Part shown: positions 58,381-64,000 of the stretch, one piece after another
How the letters are laid out: every line of letters starts with the position of its first letter
Numbering within the stretch: position 1 is the first letter of the stretch
Source: Megalopta genalis
Lineage: Eukaryota; Arthropoda; Insecta; Hymenoptera; Halictidae
Length of the DNA stretch: 64,000 nt
NCBI RefSeq assembly: GCF_051020955.1
Contig: NC_135013.1
Location: 38,873,087 to 38,937,086, forward strand
Reading direction: 5' to 3'
Notes under the pieces: model-generated
Told to the model about the DNA's origin: nothing
What the model saw: only the letters and a program-made list of their open reading frames with translations
Database searches by the model: none
Made by a program: the position numbers and the translations under genes

Positions 58381-59450
58381 TGACCAATGATTATCTTCCT
58401 CGGTAATTCATCGCTTAACCGTGACCAGCTGTTGGTAAAAGCGAGACCTGCAAAGAAATTTCTGTTGTGAAAATGTTTGAAAACATAATAGTGGGATACT
58501 TATTGCTAAGTTGTAGATTTTACGCGTTTTTAGCGACATTGCAAAGTCGTTATTAAATAAGTTCAATTGCACTACATTTCTGTTGTTTGTAATCGACTTG
58601 AGGATTTTTGATTTTGCACAAAGATTCGCCGTTTGTTTATTAAAAAGTAGACAGCATTGCACATCTACTGCAGGCTATACTGGAATTGCGATAACTGAAG
58701 TAGAATAATTTTTTGGGGAAATCTAATCGAATCTATTTTGTCAGAGTGTTCTGAAATTAACAGAAATCTCTGATTTTCAAGCGACAAATAAATATTCGTT
58801 CTGTAATATATTTAAACGAATGTGTAAATTAGTTCCTCATTTATTAAGTTCTTCATCAAAAATCAATAATTAGTCTGCGCTCGGTGAATAAGTTAAACCA
58901 ATGAGCAATCTTGAATTTCAATCTCAATTATCGATTTAATTTTCCACTTGATTTATTAATTTAAATTATCCATACGAATCATCAATTCGAATTATCAATT
59001 TGTATGTTCCATTTAATTATAAATTTTAATTAAAATTTTCGATTTTTTATCTTAATGTAATTTCGAACATTAAAAAGATTTCAATAAAGAGATATCGAAG
59101 TACCTTCGACTTCCTGCAACAGATACAAATAACATTTATTTTGTGCTAAACTCGGCAGCCTACTTCAACAAATGACAAAACTCAATTTACTTCCACTCTG
59201 CACTCTTCATATTGTACTATAATCACCACTAAAGAAATTTTTTCAATAATTCTCCACGAACGCAACTTCATGACATCAACACCAGCTAAATGAATAATTC
59301 GAAATAAAGCTGCATAAAACTCTGTATAAAGAATCCCAAAAATTCCGAGAAATTCCACCGAAAATTTTAACCAGAAGCATCTTGATCCAAACTCGAAAAA
59401 TTAATTCCAGAATTTCAGCAACGACCTCGTTGCACGGATCTTGGAACAAG
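58381..59450. other. AT-rich unique sequence, no gene seen
   Basis: Low-GC stretch with repeated aatta/atcaatt words near 58.86-59.03 kb. No exon, RNA gene or transposon ends recognised. Confidence 0.5.
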
Positions 59451-59515
59451 TTGCACGCCCGAAAGCAGTGAAAATGAAACTTCGAACAAACGTAAACGTT
59501 TCCGCCGCTAGATTT

Positions 59516-59602
59516 CGCGCAGATGGCCCCGCTCGGCGGATAAATTTGCGTAGAGTTCGCTGGGATCGGCGCAGGCGACGGTCGCTCGGCGCCATCTGCC
59601 GG
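59516..59602. promoter_or_regulatory. Pair of divergent CTCF-like motifs
   Basis: Plus strand CGCGCAGATGGCCCC (59516-59530) and minus strand CCGGCAGATGGCGCC (59602-59588) resemble the CTCF consensus CCASYAGRKGGCRS, the second with one clear mismatch. They point away from the same 57-bp interval, which sits at a sharp change from AT-rich to CpG-rich DNA and upstream of the candidate first exon ending at 60270. Binding is inference. Confidence 0.4.
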
Positions 59603-59646
59603 CACGTGCCGAAGTGATCGCGGTATCGGCGGTCGAGAGCAGGGAT

Positions 59647-60270
59647 GCCAACGAGACGCGCGCATCCGCACGGCAGAACGTACGCGTAGTCGCGTCGTAA
59701 ACAAGGGCTCGTTGCATCGTTTCCTCGGATTTCGAAAAAGTTAGCTCGCGTACTCGTCCCCGATAAACGCGTGTTTCCCGCGTGATCCCGTGTACGATTG
59801 ATCGCGCGGCCGTGTCGCGGATAGAACGCGGAGGCGCAGCGGAATACGATTCACGCGATTTTTCCGGACGTTTTCACGGTAGTGTGAGTGCGCGGGTTGG
59901 CAAGCGTTGCTCTCGAGTGCAGTAGGGCTGCCATTTTCCGTGTGTTGCGGTGAACGGGCTAGAGAGAGAGAGAGAGAGAGAGAGAACGAAAAAGAGAGAG
60001 ATATCGATAGAGGGAGGAGGAGAGAGTAAGAGAGAAAGATAGAGAGATAGCTAGAGGGATAGACGTGTTACGAGGAGGACGGTGAAGGTCCTGAACACAC
60101 GGATTTTCGTGGTGCAAAGGACACACGGAGGATCCCAAAGATTTATCTCATCGAAGAACTGTTCCTCGTCGACCGCGCGCCTGACATCACAGTGGACCCA
60201 GAAAATATCCTGGCAAACGTGGAAGGCCGAATCGCGGGAGCGCGCGTTCGAAACTGGACCGACGATCAAG
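59647..60270 (+). other. Promoter and probable non-coding first exon (5' UTR)
   Basis: The plus strand has no ATG from 59647 to 60370 (724 nt, where about eleven would be expected), and a strong donor GACGATCAAG|gttagt ends the segment (GT at 60271-60272). Upstream DNA is CpG-rich with two CTCF-like motifs. The first-exon start is not visible. GCTGCCATTTTCCGTG near 59928 could be near the start because GCCATTTT is common at insect and mammalian start regions. The exon includes a (GA)n run. The protein and the partner exon lie outside the recognised sequence. Confidence 0.4.
59962..59986. repeat. (GA)n microsatellite
   Basis: About 12 GA units followed by degenerate GA-rich sequence to 60.06 kb, inside the candidate 5' UTR. 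Confidence 0.93.
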
Positions 60271-61425
60271 GTTAGTTTTCTCTTTTCATTTTCGTTCGCA
60301 TTTTCTTCCTGTTCCGCGCGGTCTCGCAGCCGAAACGGAGGGATTCGAGCGTGCTCGTATTGGTACGACGATGCTGTGCTGCCCGTCTGTCTCGATTTTT
60401 CGTCGTTTCATTCTTCCGTCCGCGAAAGAATTCGCGGCTGATAACGATCCGTCAGCGTCGGCCCGAGTTTCGGCGCGCGGGCATTTGTCGCGACACGGGC
60501 TGCACTGTGTTGCACCAGGAAGTGCAGCCCACCGATGGGGCCAGTGCGCTCGTTTCGGCGGCGATAACCCGCGCTGAAAATATACTAATAATGACAACAG
60601 CTTGGCTTTAGTAGACGCAAACGCCGCACGGCAGTTAAAGGGGCAATATTTACGCTTGCACCGACCTGCGAAATAATTAGGGCAACGATGACGCAAATGG
60701 AAATGTAGCTCGGCTCTTTTAACTCGGGCTCCGGCAAGTTTTCGTGGAGATTTTTACGCAGTTTTATAATTCGATGTGTCGTACCTGGCGCAGTGTTATT
60801 TTTTTGTTGACATTTGAGAGGAATTCATTCTACACCTGTGTTCGGGTATCTCCCCTTCCTCCCTAAAGGGAAAGTGACGTCAGTTGCACCGTTTCCTTAT
60901 CGCGCCTAGGGTGACCGATCGGCACCCCGTCGAATTTTCGGCAGAGAAACTCGAGCCTCGTTCAGAATGCGAACTTCGGATCGCGGTAGAATCGACCAGT
61001 AATTAATTATCGTCGCCAATGACATTTGCCCCCGCGAACGAAGCAATCGTATCTCGAGATAAAAATGACGCTTCGCGGAGAATGTGTTTGAAACCGACAG
61101 AGAAGTGTTAGAGAATTTCTGTTTATTGATTCGCGTGGTTTCATCGCTCATTGAATGTGACTCACTTGAGCGGACTCTTTTTGCGATAACTTGTTCGCGA
61201 ATGATACATTATTATTGCTTGACAGCAGAATTTACACACTCGTACAAAAAAACGGAATAATACATGGAATAGAATTTTCGTTCAACTTATTCAAATCACT
61301 GACTCTATAAATACGCTGTAAATTATAGAAGCTGCTCGTCGTCTCTTTTTTTTTTTAGTCTGAAATCAAATTCAATTCGTCCGTTATCGACATTTGGCCG
61401 TTCAATTAACACAGCCAGACAATAA
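60271..61425. other. Intron-like sequence, no further exon supported
   Basis: Follows the plus-strand donor at 60270. CpG-rich to about 61.1 kb, then AT-rich. No transposon or RNA gene recognised. Confidence 0.4.
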
Positions 61426-61492
61426 GTAGAACTTGTTCGTCGTTAATAAACTCTTGCGAAAGGAAATGTATATTTATTGTATATTATTTATA

Positions 61493-61537
<45 letters not shown>

Positions 61538-61964
61538 CTCTTGCGAAAGGAAATATATATTTATTGTATATTATTTATATTATATTATATATATATAATA
61601 ATATACTATAATATAATATAATATAATAATAATAATAATAATAAACTCTTGCGAAAGGAAATATATATTTATTGTATATTATTTATATTATATTATATAT
61701 ATAATAATATACTATAATATAATATAATAATATAATAATAATAAACTCTTGCGAAAGGAAATGTATATTTATTGTATATTATTTATATTATATTATATAT
61801 ATAATAATATACTATAATATAATATAATAATATAATAATAATAAACTCTAATAATAATATAGCAATAAACTCTTGCGAAAGGAAATGTGTGTGTGTATAT
61901 TTATTGTATATTATACACACACACATTTCCTTTCGCAAGAGTTTATTAACGACGAACAAGTTCT
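61426..61964. repeat. Tandem satellite bounded by inverted repeats
   Basis: The block opens with agtagaacttgttcgtcgtt followed by aataaactcttgcgaaagga and closes with the inverse (tcctttcgcaagagtttatt, then aacgacgaacaagttct). Between them the unit starting aataaactcttgcgaaagga occurs about five times on the plus strand (near 61445, 61532, 61639, 61739 and 61864), each followed by the same AT-rich tail (tatttattgtatattattta...) and variable AAT runs. Spacing is about 87-125 bp. The last unit faces its inverse directly (61864-61948) and forms a hairpin with a GTGTGT/ACACAC stem. TA lies at each outer edge. It looks like a foldback element whose left inner segment expanded in tandem. Confidence 0.85.
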
Positions 61965-63929
61965 ATTTAGCATAGCTGCGAAAGAAGTCGCAAGGTCGGC
62001 GCAGATCGTTTTTTGTTTATCACAAAGATCCGCCGTTGACAGATCGACGGTGACAGTGTGTATTTCCAACGTTACGAGGCAAAATTACAAGGTAAAAATC
62101 CTATTATAAACGAGTGGTCGCACTTCCGAGAATCGCTGGAAATGTTCCTGGACAAAGATAAGCACGCTCGATGGATAAAGATAAAGCGCTCGCAACTTCG
62201 GAATAGACGGCGCACGTGCGAGCGCGTCGGTGCTCCAGCGGCAATGCGAACCGCATTATGCACTTTCAGGCCCCCGTGTATTGTGTATCGCGGTATCCTT
62301 GGAGGAGGCGAAGGTACGGGGGTGCGTGGGCAGCTGCTGACCAGCGCGGAAACGCGGGGACAGGAATCCGCGCGGTGGTCGAAAAATCGTAACGATCCGC
62401 GACCGGTAACGGGAACGCGGAGCATGTCGAAACGCGTTTTTACAAAACGACGCCGACGATTACACAACGTCCGCCGCGACGGTAACGTAATCTCGTGACG
62501 TGGGTTTCAGCCGCTGGCAAATTCGATTGCCTTCGAAATCCGCGAGCGCTGTCGCATTTCAAATCTCGTCGCGTTTTAATGCGATCCGATCGAACGAGCC
62601 GCGGGACCGCTATGAAACGGCTGCATCGCGGCCGCTGCTGCATCTCCCCGCCTTGCCCGTTTTCCTCGCCGCTTTCTTCCCGCTGCATCTCGACGCGTGC
62701 GCTTTTTTGCTGCTGCACGACCTCGTTTGCGGCGAATAAATGTTAAGTCGATGCAAATCAGCCTTCGGCATTTTTTCTTTGTGGCGCGACTTTTTTCGCG
62801 CAGCGGCGGCCTGCAACTTTTTCTCGTCGTCGGCGGGTTGCGGCCGCGTGCGCGCGCGCGCGGTTGCGTACAATCGACGACGATGCTTTTGCCGCTGGCA
62901 TGCTTGATGCGCCTCGTTATACAACCAGACCGGTACTCGCTTATGCCGTTTAGGCGAGCGGCGATGAGATTGCTTGCGCCGATTGTCTCCGCACGCGAAA
63001 GAACCGGGGAGCGCTGAATTTCGGTGAACTTCCCGCGAATCGAGTAGACAGCTCGTCGACGGTTCGCGGAACGGTGGCGGCGATTTTTGCTCGTAAAATC
63101 TGGCCGTGCTCGCTCGCGTCGCAGTAACAACGCGCCGGTGTGTTTTTATCAGCCGCGGATAAAAGACTCTTTACGACCTTTCGAATTCCCCGAAGATTTC
63201 TCCGCGACGCGATAAGCACGCGCCGTGCCCAGCCGCGGAATTTCGCGGCAAATTCGCGAGACGATTGGCACGAGTCGCGCTGCCCGGTCACAGTGCAGAA
63301 AGGCGATCGAATATCAATTCGAACGGCTCCGGCCGCGCGCCAATTTACCGGGGAATGATTTCAATCGCGGAAACGATCTTGAAAACGTCGCCGTGCCGGC
63401 GTAACGAGGGAACGGAAAAACCGGCGGGATATTACGAACAGCAATCGCGGCTGCGTTTAAGCAATTAACCCGCAATAACCGCGAAACGGTGTCCGACGTG
63501 TAATCGGATTTCGCAAGGAGTTTTCTATCCGGCGAGTCGTAAACAACCGTTACCGTGCCGCGGTTGTTGCTGCCGCGTTTTTCGCCGCGCCTCACAATCG
63601 CGCGGCCATTCTTGCCTAGGATCGGTGGTGTCCAGTTATTTTTTCGAATCAGGCCTCGGTCTTGCCGCCGGCCCGACCACGGCCCGCGCCGGCACCTGGA
63701 TTCCCGGCCGATCCGACCCAGCGGAATCGATGGCTCGCGTGCTTAGAGAAATGGTAATCGTATTATTAACTCGGGACCCGGTCGTTTCGCGTTTCTCGGT
63801 TGCCTTATACGCGGATTTCACGTTAATCGGCCACGTGTCTTGTTCCAATAATCGTACCATTTCGCGATTCATGACTTCCTGCTGCGACTGGATTTATTAT
63901 ACAAGAGCTCCCGCTGCACGCGCGCTCTT

Positions 63930-63932
<3 letters not shown>
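61965..63932. other. CpG-rich unique sequence, no supported gene
   Basis: Many overlapping frames up to 184 codons, arginine/alanine-rich, open on both strands. No paired splice signals or recognised domain. Confidence 0.4.
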
Positions 63933-63972
<40 letters not shown>

Positions 63973-63995
63973 CCCCCCCCCTCTTTCTCTCTCTG
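63933..63995. repeat. (CT)n microsatellite with poly-C run
   Basis: CT dinucleotides interrupted by about twelve consecutive C (63970-63981). It reaches nearly to the window edge. Assembly or read errors are common in such runs. Confidence 0.93.
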
Positions 63996-64000
63996 TCGAG

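Noticed and set aside
60082..60441. 119-codon frame across the donor at 60270
   Set aside because: Its listed start is GTG, there is no ATG, and it reads through a strong splice donor, so it is better explained as untranslated leader.
1..64000. tRNA, rRNA, snRNA genes and CRISPR arrays
   Set aside because: Looked for tRNA A/B-box patterns, U6-like starts and regularly spaced repeats. Nothing convincing was found by eye. A covariance-model scan would be decisive.

Overview
The window looks like a non-coding-rich stretch of an insect nuclear genome. A hymenopteran (ant or bee) is my best guess, with modest confidence: CpG is not depleted, (GA)n/(CT)n microsatellites are abundant, and there are many short non-autonomous DNA transposons, including several TTAA-flanked piggyBac-like relics. 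I saw no bacterial gene organisation, rRNA, tRNA or CRISPR array. Most long open frames are by-products of CpG-rich or CT-repeat sequence.

Genes. The best coding evidence is on the minus strand. A 110-nt exon (40922-41031) has canonical splice signals at both ends. A 50-nt exon (31519-31568) about 9.4 kb downstream is open only in the frame that the first exon's splice phase requires. A third, weaker candidate (10448-10679) also fits the phase. These probably belong to one gene with very long introns, which I cannot name. On the plus strand there is a candidate first coding exon (48378-48470, ATG in good context and an AAG|gtaaga donor). There is also a likely non-coding first exon ending at 60270 (AAG|gttagt), which lies in a 724-nt stretch with no ATG. 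Just upstream of it, at about 59.5-59.6 kb, are two divergent CTCF-like motifs.

Mobile elements. There are at least four families. (1) MITE-A is about 217 bp, TA-flanked and almost fully palindromic, with six full copies (10.8, 17.4, 21.1, 22.7, 54.5 and 56.0 kb) and two half copies. (2) MITE-B is 365 bp and TA-flanked, with two copies in opposite orientation at 20.75 and 56.4 kb. (3) The piggyBac-like MITEs (TTAA target; 17.7, 42.2, 52.8 and 56.3 kb) each carry a short perfect palindrome or hairpin just inside one end. (4) Single elements include a 618-bp foldback at 4.3 kb, a pogo/Tigger-like MITE at 12.95 kb, a hAT-like element at 22.5 kb and a 236-bp TA element at 54.9 kb. Three nested insertions are clear: MITE-A in the hAT-like element, MITE-B in a piggyBac-like element, and the 236-bp element in one arm of a large inverted repeat.

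Layout. 0-4 kb: CpG-rich, no gene. 4-13 kb: foldback element, GA/CT/TAA microsatellites, candidate exon at 10.5 kb, 300-bp CT tract, pogo-like MITE. 13-23 kb: unique sequence plus a cluster of MITEs. 23-40 kb: CpG-rich probable intron or intergenic DNA with many simple repeats, the 50-nt exon and a 440-codon open frame of unknown status. 40.3-43 kb: AT-rich island with the 110-nt exon and a piggyBac-like element. 43-54 kb: CpG-rich with the plus-strand candidate first exon. 54-57 kb: palindromic transposon cluster. 57-64 kb: AT-rich stretch, then a promoter-like CpG-rich block, then an unusual tandem-plus-inverted satellite at 61.4-62.0 kb.
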